In this document: one piece after another, positions 44,001 through 51,256 of the stretch | Numbering within the stretch: position 1 is the first letter of the stretch | How the letters are laid out: every line of letters begins with the position of its first letter | From: Azospirillum sp. TSA2s | GTDB taxonomy: Bacteria > Pseudomonadota > Alphaproteobacteria > Azospirillales > Azospirillaceae | DNA length: 64,000 bases | Direction: 5' to 3' | Assembly: GCF_004923315.1 (NCBI RefSeq) | Contig: NZ_CP039650.1 | Span: 620,001 to 684,000 of the forward strand | The notes under the pieces: model-generated | Seen by the model: only the letters and a program-made list of their open reading frames with translations | What the model was told of the DNA's origin: nothing | Databases searched by the model: none | Translations under genes and position numbers: made by a program

Positions 44001-44726
44001 GCCGCCTGGACCCTGCTCGACCTCACCGGCCGCAGCGAAGGCGGCGGCGTGTCGATGAAATGGCGGCCGGGTCCGCAGGGCGTCTACGACCTCGCCATCA
44101 ATGCCGACGATCTCGGTTCCGCCCTGCAGGCGATGGATCTGAACGACCGCATGCGCGGCGGCCGGCTGACCCTGACCGGCCGGTCGGCGGAGCCGCGGGC
44201 CGACGCCGCCATCGTCGGCAAGGCCGAGATCCGCGATTACACGCTGATCGACGTTCCTGCGCTGGCCCGCATCCTGAACGCCATCTCGCCATCAGGTTTT
44301 GCTGAGCTGCTGGGCGGCGGCAAGGGCATCGCGTTCGGCCGGATGGTGGCTGACTTCCGCAAGGAGGGCCGGCTGCTGAATCTTAAGGATCTGCGCACCT
44401 CGGGCTCGGCGCTCGGCCTGACGCTGGAGGGCCAAATCGACCTGGAGACCGAAACCGCCAACCTGCAGGGCACCATCGTCCCGGTCTATGGCCTGAACCG
44501 CCTGATCGGCCAGATCCCGCTGCTGGGCGACATCCTCAGCGGCGGCGAAGGCCAGGGCATCTTCTCCGCCACCTGGCATGTGCAGGGACCGCTGTCCGAC
44601 CCGGACGTGTCGGTCAACCCGCTGGCGGTGCTGGCGCCGGGTTTCCTGCGCAACCTGTTCTTCCTGGGCGGCGACGGCACGCCGATGCCCGACACCAAGG
44701 CGCCGCCGGAGGCGCATACGCGCTGA
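41010..44726 (+). CDS. YhdP-like AsmA superfamily protein (DUF3971/AsmA-like C-terminus)
   Basis: A 1238-residue envelope protein with an N-terminal membrane anchor (about 11-30: LGLTLTGVGAVALAAGGLFA) and a very long periplasmic region built of repeated beta strands, as in YhdP, TamB and AsmA, which are thought to bridge lipid transport between membranes. LPLSGTVTARLDP and LPLSGTVEVAFDS are two similar repeats near 290 and 430, and the AsmA-like C-terminus ends near NPLAVLAPGFLRNLFFLGG. The ATG at 41010 sits 99 bases from the divergent glnE. A terminator follows. Confidence 0.88.
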   Translation: MIRRTAKILGLTLTGVGAVALAAGGLFAWRLSQGPIALDPLIPYVEQALSDRDGRFHIDIGELVLSLEDEDGLENTGGRRLDLRARRVQALNAGGAELAAVPEMGIGFSIPALFRGTLSPTRLDLVRPRLTVLRRADGGLAFDVRADAESAGSSDNAGPDLMDEALDSLRRPPDIDRPLGLLRRLSVVGADLRVENRMLDLSWHATRADIVLTRDSQGAQGRARVTLDLGNTGGTGTPQAVTVAATGHYSIADATTDLTLSVDGLEPAALAEVGPAMAPLSAVKLPLSGTVTARLDPRFEPMTVDLNLRGGSGSVALPAALRPEPVAVRSLELRGSLDVPGRRLRIDDLSLDAADGGEPLALSGRGELVETDEGRDLQAALSLTAGGRTAGLELSGRQGPDKGGRATARLTGFTPAAVAGLAPLLAPLKAADLPLSGTVEVAFDSSLQPTGGKADIAAGRGHLLRPDLFDGPLPIESARLRLHGDRDRVELDGLNAVLGDAGGPQPKVEASGTALRQGDRMAVEAQATARGVALDELHRYWPTVAGPNAREWVTRNLSHGTVTEARAEVDLSVPLDGSGPPEQTRFLATMAGQDISVRYFHDLTPVTGAGLEATTDGKTFTVLTKGGRIADPKSGDIEVGDGKVVIGGLDIGKETMDIRLPVQGPVRSILTLIDMPPLGYPTKLEMDPKRTQGTADAQLHFAFPLLADLKVEQLELDVTGKLHKVAVEKVAAGLNATDGELSLALDLKAMQIKGATKLDGIPVTVDWNESFDSAAKGPRTRIAVKGDATADDLRAHGIDLEDRVQGPFGADILFTVDRKHKLLLTGNLNLEKTRLSIEELGWAKPPGKPGTGKLTLEFDKDRPTRISNLTIDAGGLKSVTNLELADGGKRVARVQTPSFKLGQTDLRADLTVLPPAKPGGPSGGYAGTITGASLDARGLTGKTPSGEGAVAPPPKKPPSPTDDGRKTPLDVTIKFDSVVFGEGRRLRQVSGAMRRNAAAWTLLDLTGRSEGGGVSMKWRPGPQGVYDLAINADDLGSALQAMDLNDRMRGGRLTLTGRSAEPRADAAIVGKAEIRDYTLIDVPALARILNAISPSGFAELLGGGKGIAFGRMVADFRKEGRLLNLKDLRTSGSALGLTLEGQIDLETETANLQGTIVPVYGLNRLIGQIPLLGDILSGGEGQGIFSATWHVQGPLSDPDVSVNPLAVLAPGFLRNLFFLGGDGTPMPDTKAPPEAHTR

Positions 44727-44738
44727 GGCCTCAAGCAA

Positions 44739-44777
44739 AAAGGGCAGGATCGGGGGAGAACCCCGACCCTGCCCCTT
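44739..44777. terminator. bidirectional terminator between the YhdP-like gene and leuC
   Basis: AAGGGCAGGATCGGGG pairs with CCCCGACCCTGCCCCTT with one mismatch around a GAGAA loop, flanked by A-run and T residues. Both convergent genes end here. Confidence 0.85.
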
Positions 44778-44798
44778 CAGCAGCTAAACCTGACAGCC

Positions 44799-46202
44799 TT
44801 ACAGCGCGCGGACGTCGGCCAGATACCCCGTCACCGCCGCCGCCACGGCCATCGCCGGGCTGACGAGGTGGGTGCGGCCGCCGCGGCCCTGACGGCCTTC
44901 GAAGTTGCGGTTGGAGGTCGAGGCGCTGCGCTCGCCGGGAGCCAGACGATCGGCGTTCATCGCCAGGCACATGGAGCAGCCCGGCTCGCGCCACTCGAAG
45001 CCGGCCTCGGTGAAGATCTTGTCCAGACCCTCTTCCTCGGCCTGCTCCTTGACCAGACCCGAACCGGGGACCACCAGGGCGCGGACGCCCTCGGCGACCT
45101 TGCGGCCCTTGGCGACCTCGGCGGCGGCGCGCAGGTCTTCGATGCGGCCGTTGGTGCAGGAGCCGATGAAGACGGTGTCCACCTTCACCTCGGTCAGCGG
45201 CTGGCCGGGGGTCAGGCCCATGTAGGCGAGCGAGCGCTCGACGGCGGCGCGCTTGCCGGCGTCGGCGATCTCGGCCGGGTTCGGCACGGTCGCGGTGATC
45301 GGCAGCACGTCTTCCGGGCTGGTGCCCCAGGTGACCTGCGGGACGATGTCGGCGGCGTTCAGCACGACGGTGGCGTCATAGACCGCACCCTCGTCCGACG
45401 GCAGCGTCTTCCAGTACTGGACGGCCTGTTCCCAGGCGCCGGCCTTCGGAGCCAGGGCGCGGCCCTGGACATAGGCGAAGGTCTTCTCGTCCGGGGCGAT
45501 CAGGCCGGCGCGGGCGCCGCCTTCGATCGCCATGTTGCAGACGGTCATGCGGCCTTCCATCGACAGGTCGCGGATGGCTTCACCCGCGAATTCGATGACG
45601 TAGCCAGTGCCGCCGGCGGTGCCGATCTTGCCGATGATGGCCAGCACGATGTCCTTGGCGGTGACGCCCGGGTTCACCTTGCCGTCCACGCGGATCAGCA
45701 TGTTCTTGGCCGGCTTCTGCAGCAGGGTCTGGGTGGCCAGCACATGCTCCACCTCAGACGTGCCGATGCCGAAGGCCAAGGCGCCAAAGGCACCATGCGT
45801 GGCGGTGTGGCTGTCGCCGCAGACGATGGTCGCACCCGGCAAGGTGAAGCCCTGTTCCGGACCGACGATGTGCACGATGCCCTGGCGGACGTCGTCCATC
45901 GGGAAATAACGAACGCCGAAGTCGCGGGCGTTCTTGTCGAGCGTCTCCACCTGGATCCGGCTTTCCTCCTCGGTGATGCCCTTGGAGCGGTCGGTGGTGG
46001 GGACATTGTGGTCGGGCACGGCGAGAGTGGCTTCCGGACGCCGCACCTTGCGGCCGGCAACGCGCAGTCCTTCGAACGCCTGCGGGCTGGTCACTTCATG
46101 GACCAGATGGCGGTCGATATAGAGGATGCAGGTGCCGTCGTCCTGGCGATGCACGACGTGGCTGTCCCAAATCTTGTCGAACAGAGTGCGCGGCTTGGAC
46201 AT
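44799..46202 (-). CDS. leuC: 3-isopropylmalate dehydratase large subunit
   Basis: LeuC with LeuD isomerises isopropylmalate in leucine synthesis using a [4Fe-4S] cluster. The 467-residue protein has IVCGDSHTATHGAFGALAFG, the cluster Cys residues in FIGSCTNGRIEDL and GCSMCLAMN, and SNRNFEGRQG near the end. Full length. The ATG at 46202 is chosen over an in-frame start at 46292. LeuD is not adjacent in this window, so it must lie elsewhere. Confidence 0.96.
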   Translation of the reverse strand: MSKPRTLFDKIWDSHVVHRQDDGTCILYIDRHLVHEVTSPQAFEGLRVAGRKVRRPEATLAVPDHNVPTTDRSKGITEEESRIQVETLDKNARDFGVRYFPMDDVRQGIVHIVGPEQGFTLPGATIVCGDSHTATHGAFGALAFGIGTSEVEHVLATQTLLQKPAKNMLIRVDGKVNPGVTAKDIVLAIIGKIGTAGGTGYVIEFAGEAIRDLSMEGRMTVCNMAIEGGARAGLIAPDEKTFAYVQGRALAPKAGAWEQAVQYWKTLPSDEGAVYDATVVLNAADIVPQVTWGTSPEDVLPITATVPNPAEIADAGKRAAVERSLAYMGLTPGQPLTEVKVDTVFIGSCTNGRIEDLRAAAEVAKGRKVAEGVRALVVPGSGLVKEQAEEEGLDKIFTEAGFEWREPGCSMCLAMNADRLAPGERSASTSNRNFEGRQGRGGRTHLVSPAMAVAAAVTGYLADVRAL

Positions 46203-46356
46203 CGGAAAAACTCTCTCTCGCGGTACGACAGGCGCAGAACAATCGGAGGCCGCACCATAGCCTTGTGTCGCGCTGGGGACAAGCGCGGCCATACGTCTTT
46301 CGCCGCAAGCCTGTCCCCCGCAATATTATGACGCGGGCGGCCGGTGAGGGGGGTGT

Positions 46357-47775
46357 TCAGGGAAGCATCTTCCCCGGATTCAGCAGGCCCTTGGGGTCCA
46401 GCGTCGCCTTGATGGCGCGCAGCATGTCGAACTCCACCGGACCCTTGATGACCGGCATCTCGTCCTTCTTGAAGCGGCCGACGCCATGCTCGGCGGAGAT
46501 CGAACCGTCGAGCTTGAAGATCACCTCGTTGACGACGTGGCAGATCTCGTCCCAGCGGTCGAGATAGGCCTTGGTGTCGGCACCTTCCGGCTGGCTGAGG
46601 TTGAAGTGGATGTTGCCGTCGCCGACATGGCCGAAGGGGGTCGGGCGGATGCCGGGGCAGGCCTTCGCCACCGCGGCTTCGGCCAGTTCAATGAACTCGG
46701 CGACGCGGGAGACCGGGATCGACACGTCGTTCTTGATCGAGCCGCCTTCGAACTTCTGCGCCTCGACGATCGCCTCGCGGATGAACCACAGCTGCTTGGC
46801 CTGGGCGTCCGACTGGGCCAGCGTGGCGTCGGTCGCCAGTTCGGCCTCGAACGCCTCGCCCAGCGCGGTCTCCACCGTCTCCTGGAAGGCGTCGGACCGG
46901 GTGCCGGCCGTCAGCTCGGTCAGGACATACCAGGGCGACGGCTCCGACAGCGGGTCGATGGTGCCGGCCACATGCTTCAGGGCGAAATCCAGGCAGCGCC
47001 GCGACATCAGCTCGAAAGCCGACACGGCATCGCCGGAGGCGGCGCGCAGGCGGGCCAGCAGCTCGATGGCGGCGGCGGGGCTCGGCACGGCGACGAAGGC
47101 GGTGATCGACTGGCGCGGGCGCGGGAACAGCTTCAGCACCGCGGCGGTGATGATGCCCAGCGTGCCTTCGGCGCCGACGAACAGGTTCTTCAGGTCGTAG
47201 CCGGTGTTGTTCTTGCGCAGCCGGCGCATGCCGTCCCAGACGCGGCCGTCGGCCAGAACCACCTCCAGCCCCAACACGAGGTCGCGGGTGTTGCCGTAGC
47301 GCAGGACGTTGATGCCGCCGGCGTTGGTGGAGATCAGGCCGCCGATCTGCGCCGTGCCCTCCGCCCCCAGGCTGAGCGGGAACAGGCGGTCGGCGTCGGC
47401 TGCGGCCTCCTGGATGCTGGTCAGCACCACGCCGGCCTCCACCGTCATGGTGTAGTTCAGCGTGTCGATGTCGCGGATGCGGTTCATGCGCGACAGGCTC
47501 AGCACGATCTCGCGCCCCTCCTCGTACGGGATGGAGCCGCCGACGAGGCTGGTGTTGCCGCCCTGCGGGACGATGGGGATGCCGGCCTCGGCGCAGACCT
47601 TGACGACCGCCGCGACCTCCTCGGTGCTGGCCGGACGGACCACCGCCGGGCTGTTGCCCTTGAAGCGCCCGCGCCACTCCGCAAGGTAGGGAGCCATGTC
47701 GGCGGCGTCGGTGAGGATGCCGGATGGGCCGACGATGGCGCGGATCTGGTCGAGGGCGGCGGCGATGTTGGTCAT
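46357..47775 (-). CDS. FAD-linked D-2-hydroxyacid dehydrogenase (GlcD/D2HGDH-like)
   Basis: A 472-residue FAD-binding (PCMH-type) oxidoreductase. FAD contacts: VPQGGNTSLVGGSIP and FPLSLGAEGTAQIGGLISTNAGGINVLRYGNTRDLVLGLEVV (shown as landmarks only in part); C-terminal GHVGDGNIHFNLSQPE and GSISAEHGVGRFKKDE contain the metal-binding His/Glu residues. Close relatives oxidise D-lactate, glycolate or D-2-hydroxyglutarate; the substrate is not certain. The ATG at 47775 is chosen. The gap to TsaC is about 110 bases. Confidence 0.88.
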   Translation of the reverse strand: MTNIAAALDQIRAIVGPSGILTDAADMAPYLAEWRGRFKGNSPAVVRPASTEEVAAVVKVCAEAGIPIVPQGGNTSLVGGSIPYEEGREIVLSLSRMNRIRDIDTLNYTMTVEAGVVLTSIQEAAADADRLFPLSLGAEGTAQIGGLISTNAGGINVLRYGNTRDLVLGLEVVLADGRVWDGMRRLRKNNTGYDLKNLFVGAEGTLGIITAAVLKLFPRPRQSITAFVAVPSPAAAIELLARLRAASGDAVSAFELMSRRCLDFALKHVAGTIDPLSEPSPWYVLTELTAGTRSDAFQETVETALGEAFEAELATDATLAQSDAQAKQLWFIREAIVEAQKFEGGSIKNDVSIPVSRVAEFIELAEAAVAKACPGIRPTPFGHVGDGNIHFNLSQPEGADTKAYLDRWDEICHVVNEVIFKLDGSISAEHGVGRFKKDEMPVIKGPVEFDMLRAIKATLDPKGLLNPGKMLP

Positions 47776-47886
47776 GGCGCTTGAGGTCCGGCAGGTGGAG
47801 GTGTCGCAATGAAACGCGACACTTCTACAATCTAGCCGCCCCCATTTCCATGCACCTGTTGCGCAGACCAGCCGCCACGGCAGGAT

Positions 47887-48882
47887 TTAGCTGCGCGGGG
47901 CGGCGGCACGGCGCAGGCGGTCGTTGATCGCCATCCCCAGACCCACCTCCGGGATCGGCATCACGGCGATGCGGCGGGCGCCGCTCTGGTCCAGGTTGCG
48001 CAGGTGGGAGAACAGGTTGGCCGCCGCCTCGTTCAAGTCGCCTTCCAGGCTCAGGTTCAGGCGGGTGGTGCCGCCGAAGACGAAGCGGTCGGGGCCGAAG
48101 GTCAGAAAGGCCTCGTCCTCCTCCGCCGACGATGCGTTGAGGCGCACCGCCGCATTCGGGGCGTAGTGGCTTTCCAGCTGGCCGGGCGACTTGGGCGCGG
48201 TCGGATCGCCGGCCGACAGGCGGATCGGGCCGATCAGCCGCTCCATCTCGTCGGGCAGCACGGCGCCGGGGCGCAGCAGCACGGCTTCCGGGCCGGTCAG
48301 GTCGATGACGGTGGACTCCAGCCCGACCATGCATTTGCCGCCGGTGACGATGGCGTCGACCCGGTCGCCCAGGCTTTCCAGCACATGATGCGGCGTGGTC
48401 GGGCTGACGGCGCCGGAGCGGTTGGCGCTGGGCGCGGCGATCGGCTTGCCGACGGCGCGCAGGATCGCTTGCGCCACCGGGTGGTTGGGCACGCGGATGG
48501 CGATGCTGTCCAGCCCGGCGCTGACCAGCAGCGACAGGGCGGAATTGGCCGGGCGCGGCACGACCATGGTCAGCGGACCGGGCCAGAACTGCGTCGCCAG
48601 ATCATGGGCGCGGTCGTCGAACAGGCCCCAGGCGTGGGCGGCGACCAGATCGGGCACATGGACGATCAGCGGATTGAACTGCGGCCGGCCCTTGGCGGCG
48701 AAGATGGCCGCCACCGCGCGGTCGTCGGTGGCGTCGGCGCCCAGGCCATAGACCGTCTCGGTCGGGAAGGCGACCAGACGGCCGGCGCGCAGCAGCTCGG
48801 CCGCGCGATTGATGCCGGTGGGGGTGGCCGGGATCAGCGCCGGGCGCTTCTCACCGGTATCGGGTGCGGAATGGTCGGTCAC
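47887..48882 (-). CDS. tsaC: L-threonylcarbamoyladenylate synthase
   Basis: Makes the threonylcarbamoyl-AMP used for the t6A modification of ANN-decoding tRNAs. The 331-residue protein is the long Sua5 type: the YrdC domain (about 20-205) with GLVAFPTETVYGLG-like RLVAFPTETVYGLGADA, KGRPQFNPLIVHV, and PSANRSGAVSPTTPHHV, then a C-terminal Sua5 domain (about 215-331) with SHYAPNAAVRL. The GTG at 48882 is the start in the frame. Divergent to the ParA-like gene. Confidence 0.94.
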   Translation of the reverse strand: MTDHSAPDTGEKRPALIPATPTGINRAAELLRAGRLVAFPTETVYGLGADATDDRAVAAIFAAKGRPQFNPLIVHVPDLVAAHAWGLFDDRAHDLATQFWPGPLTMVVPRPANSALSLLVSAGLDSIAIRVPNHPVAQAILRAVGKPIAAPSANRSGAVSPTTPHHVLESLGDRVDAIVTGGKCMVGLESTVIDLTGPEAVLLRPGAVLPDEMERLIGPIRLSAGDPTAPKSPGQLESHYAPNAAVRLNASSAEEDEAFLTFGPDRFVFGGTTRLNLSLEGDLNEAAANLFSHLRNLDQSGARRIAVMPIPEVGLGMAINDRLRRAAAPRS

Positions 48883-48981
48883 GGCGTCTTTCTAGCCAGT
48901 GCAGCACCGGTGTCAATTCGCGCGGTTGCACCGGTGCCATGCCCAAGGTTATGAGGGGGATGCGCAATCACCGAACACAAC

Positions 48982-49641
48982 ATGATGGGTGCGGGCATGA
49001 CGGGCAAGGTCTTCACCGTGGCGCAGCAGAAAGGCGGCGCCGGCAAGACCACGCTGGCCGCCCATCTCGCCATCGCCTGGACTCAGCTCGGGTACAAGGT
49101 CGCCACCGTCGACATCGACCCGCAGGGCAGCCTGACCCGCTGGCACGCCGTGCGGGCCGAGGCGACCGGCGGGCAGCCCGGCTTCACCCATGTGCAGATC
49201 ACCGGCTGGCGCACCCAGGCGGAGGTGGAGAAGCTGGCGCGCGCCCACGACATCGTGGTGATCGACAGCCCGCCCCATGCCCAGACCGAGGCGCGCATCG
49301 CCGTCCGCGCCGCCACGCTGGTGATCGCACCGGTGCAGCCGAGCCCGATGGATTTGTGGGCGGTCCATCCGACCATCGATCTGGCCGCGCAGGAGAAGCG
49401 CCGGCTGCTGCTGGTGCTGAACCGGGTGCCGCCGCGCGCCCGCATCGCCGACGAACTGATCGCCAAGGTGCATGACCTGGTCGCCCCGCCGGCGGTGGAA
49501 TTGGCGACGGCGCAGGTCGGCAATCGCACCGCCTATGCCGGCACGCTGATGACCGGCCTGTCGGTGACGGAGGCCGCGCGCAAGACGCAAGCGGCGGCCG
49601 AGATGCAGGCGCTGGCGGAGGAGATTTTGGGGCGGGTTTGA
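48982..49641 (+). CDS. ParA family ATPase
   Basis: A 219-residue deviant Walker-type ATPase. The P-loop is AQQKGGAGKTTLAAHLA, with the switch motif VATVDIDPQGSLTRW and DSPPHAQTE. It lacks a DNA-binding N-terminus and no parB is nearby, so it more likely positions a protein or organelle (for example polar chemoreceptor clusters or cargo) than segregates DNA. Three ATGs are possible (48982, 48985, 48997). It is divergent from tsaC and followed by a palindromic repeat element. Confidence 0.87.
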   Translation: MMGAGMTGKVFTVAQQKGGAGKTTLAAHLAIAWTQLGYKVATVDIDPQGSLTRWHAVRAEATGGQPGFTHVQITGWRTQAEVEKLARAHDIVVIDSPPHAQTEARIAVRAATLVIAPVQPSPMDLWAVHPTIDLAAQEKRRLLLVLNRVPPRARIADELIAKVHDLVAPPAVELATAQVGNRTAYAGTLMTGLSVTEAARKTQAAAEMQALAEEILGRV

Positions 49642-49662
49642 GGGGGAGGGGTTGGCTTCGAA

Positions 49663-49830
49663 TACCCCCACCTAACCTCCCCCGCTGGGCGGGGGAGGGA
49701 CTGCCGCCGAACGCCGACAAAGGTCCAAATTCCCTCCCCCGCTCAGCTCTCGCACAAAGCTTCGCTTTGTGCTGACGCGACAGGCGGACCGTAGGTCCGC
49801 TGTGAGCGGGGGAGGGTCAGGGTGGGGGTC
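49663..49830. repeat. REP-like palindromic repeat element with nested hairpins
   Basis: The element lies between the ParA and bacterioferritin genes. A first hairpin has arms CCTCCCCCGC (49676-49685) and GCGGGGGAGG (49689-49698). A second has a 14-bp outer stem CCCTCCCCCGCTCA (49732-49745) and TGAGCGGGGGAGGG (49803-49816), enclosing two inner hairpins: GCACAAAGC-TTC-GCTTTGTGC (49752-49772) and GCGGACC-GTA-GGTCCGC (49784-49800). ACCCCCACC-type blocks at both ends also pair. The form is a three-way junction typical of REP or MITE-like intergenic elements. No transposase is present. Confidence 0.72.
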
Positions 49831-49858
49831 TAACGCCGCAAAGCTCCGACCCCCAACC

Positions 49859-50338
49859 TCACTCCTTGAACTCGCCCATCGCCGACTGGATGTAGTTCGG
49901 CAGGCCGATGTCGTCGATCAGGCTCAGCTGGGTTTCCAGATAGTCGATGCGCTCTTCCGACTCTTCCAGCAGTTCGGACAGCTCGTCGCGCGACACGTAG
50001 TCGGCCTTTTGCTCGCACACGGCGATGGCGTTGGCGATGCGGTCGCGGGCCTCGCGCTCGGCGGCGAGGTCGCTGGACAGGATCTCCGGCACGTCCTCGC
50101 CGATGCGCAGCTTGCCGAGGTCCTGGAGGTTGGGGATCGCCTCGATGAACAGGATGCGTTCGATGATCTCGTCCGCGCTCTTCATCACCTCGATGGAGGC
50201 GTGATACTCCCACTTGCCCAGAGCCTTGACGCCCCAGTTCTTCAGCATGCGGGCGTGCAGGAAATACTGGTTGATCTGCGTCAGCTGGTCCTTCAGGACG
50301 ATCTGCAGCTGGGCGATGACGTCGCTGTTGCCTTTCAT
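49859..50338 (-). CDS. bfr: bacterioferritin subunit, haem-binding type (no ferroxidase site)
   Basis: A 160-residue four-helix ferritin. At the E. coli Bfr positions it has Q18, V51, S54, S127 and R130 in place of the ferroxidase ligands Glu18, Glu51, His54, Glu127 and His130, but keeps E94 and M52, the haem-binding Met. The paired gene 15 bases upstream has the opposite pattern. Mixed shells of two such subunits are known from Magnetospirillum. The ATG at 50338 is chosen. It is the second gene of the bfr pair. Confidence 0.9.
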   Translation of the reverse strand: MKGNSDVIAQLQIVLKDQLTQINQYFLHARMLKNWGVKALGKWEYHASIEVMKSADEIIERILFIEAIPNLQDLGKLRIGEDVPEILSSDLAAEREARDRIANAIAVCEQKADYVSRDELSELLEESEERIDYLETQLSLIDDIGLPNYIQSAMGEFKE

Positions 50339-50352
50339 GGTCCGTCCCCCTC

Positions 50353-50835
50353 TCAGCTCGGGAAGCCGCCCATGGCCGACTGCAGGTAATTCTGCACGCC
50401 GAGCATGTCGATCAGGCCAAGCTGCTGCTCCAGCCAGTGGGCATGGTCTTCTTCCGTGTCGACCAGCAGTTCCAGCAGGATGCGGCGGGTGTCGTAATCC
50501 TTCACCTGCTCGCAATAGGCGATTGCCTCCTTCAGGGCGGCCACCACCTCATATTCCAGGTTCAGGTCGTTCCGCATCATTTCCGGAACGGTCTTGCCGA
50601 TGTGAATCGGGTCGCGGCTGGCGACGTCGGGCGTGCCTTCCAGGAACAGGATGCGTCGGATCAGCTTGTCGGCATGCTCCAGCTCCTCTTCCCGCTCGTG
50701 CGAGATGCGCTCGGCGAGCGCCTTGAGGCCCATGTCCTCCATGCTGCGCGCGTGGGACAGATACTGGTCGGCCGCGCTCAGCTCGCCGGTGAGCAGCTTG
50801 TTCAAACGGTCCAGGACCCCTTGATCGCCTTGCAT
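50353..50835 (-). CDS. bfr: bacterioferritin subunit, ferroxidase type (no haem Met)
   Basis: A 160-residue bacterioferritin subunit with the full diiron ferroxidase set: E18, E51, H54, E94, E128 and H131 (the last two shifted by one residue relative to E. coli). Position 52 is Leu, so the haem ligand Met is missing. It is complementary to the following gene, which has Met52 but no ferroxidase site. It is the first gene of the pair, with 14 bases to the second. A Fur-type box (50928-50942) lies about 93 bases upstream of the ATG. Confidence 0.92.
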   Translation of the reverse strand: MQGDQGVLDRLNKLLTGELSAADQYLSHARSMEDMGLKALAERISHEREEELEHADKLIRRILFLEGTPDVASRDPIHIGKTVPEMMRNDLNLEYEVVAALKEAIAYCEQVKDYDTRRILLELLVDTEEDHAHWLEQQLGLIDMLGVQNYLQSAMGGFPS

Positions 50836-50927
50836 GGTGGGATGCTCCTGAATGGATAATTTGTCGCACCTTGTCACAGACGAAGGACTCGCACAATAAA
50901 AATCTCCGGTAGAAATAGAAATGTAGT

Positions 50928-50942
50928 TGATAGTCACTATCA
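50928..50942 (-). promoter_or_regulatory. Fur-type iron box upstream of the bacterioferritin pair
   Basis: TGATAGTCACTATCA is a 7-1-7 palindrome (7-bp arms around a central C) that matches the Fur consensus TGATAATNATTATCA in 13 of 15 positions. It sits in the 421-base gap between the divergent bacterioferritin pair and tyrS. Fur, or a Fur-family relative such as Irr or Mur, could act here. The rest of the gap (50836-51256) has no gene I can see. Confidence 0.6.
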
Positions 50943-51256
50943 TTTGGGTCGGACGCGGGCCGCACAAAATACAGCCAGGGCGGGACATCTGTTTTGCGAA
51001 TCAATGTCAATTGCGATAAGGAAGGAATTGCGGGAATTCCCCGGCATAACTTGTGGGATTTGACTTGCGGCAGCGCAGCGATGCTTGTGCCGGAGAACAG
51101 GCAGGCGGATGGAGCGGTTCCCGCACGGCCATCTGGCGGCGATCCGGCCGCCGCATTGAGGCAGGGGCCGTTCCGTGGTAACAGACCGCGGGAATTCTCC
51201 GACCTCTCCCGGCCGGCGGGCCCGCCCTTCATTTCAACGACAGCCGGATTGCGGCC

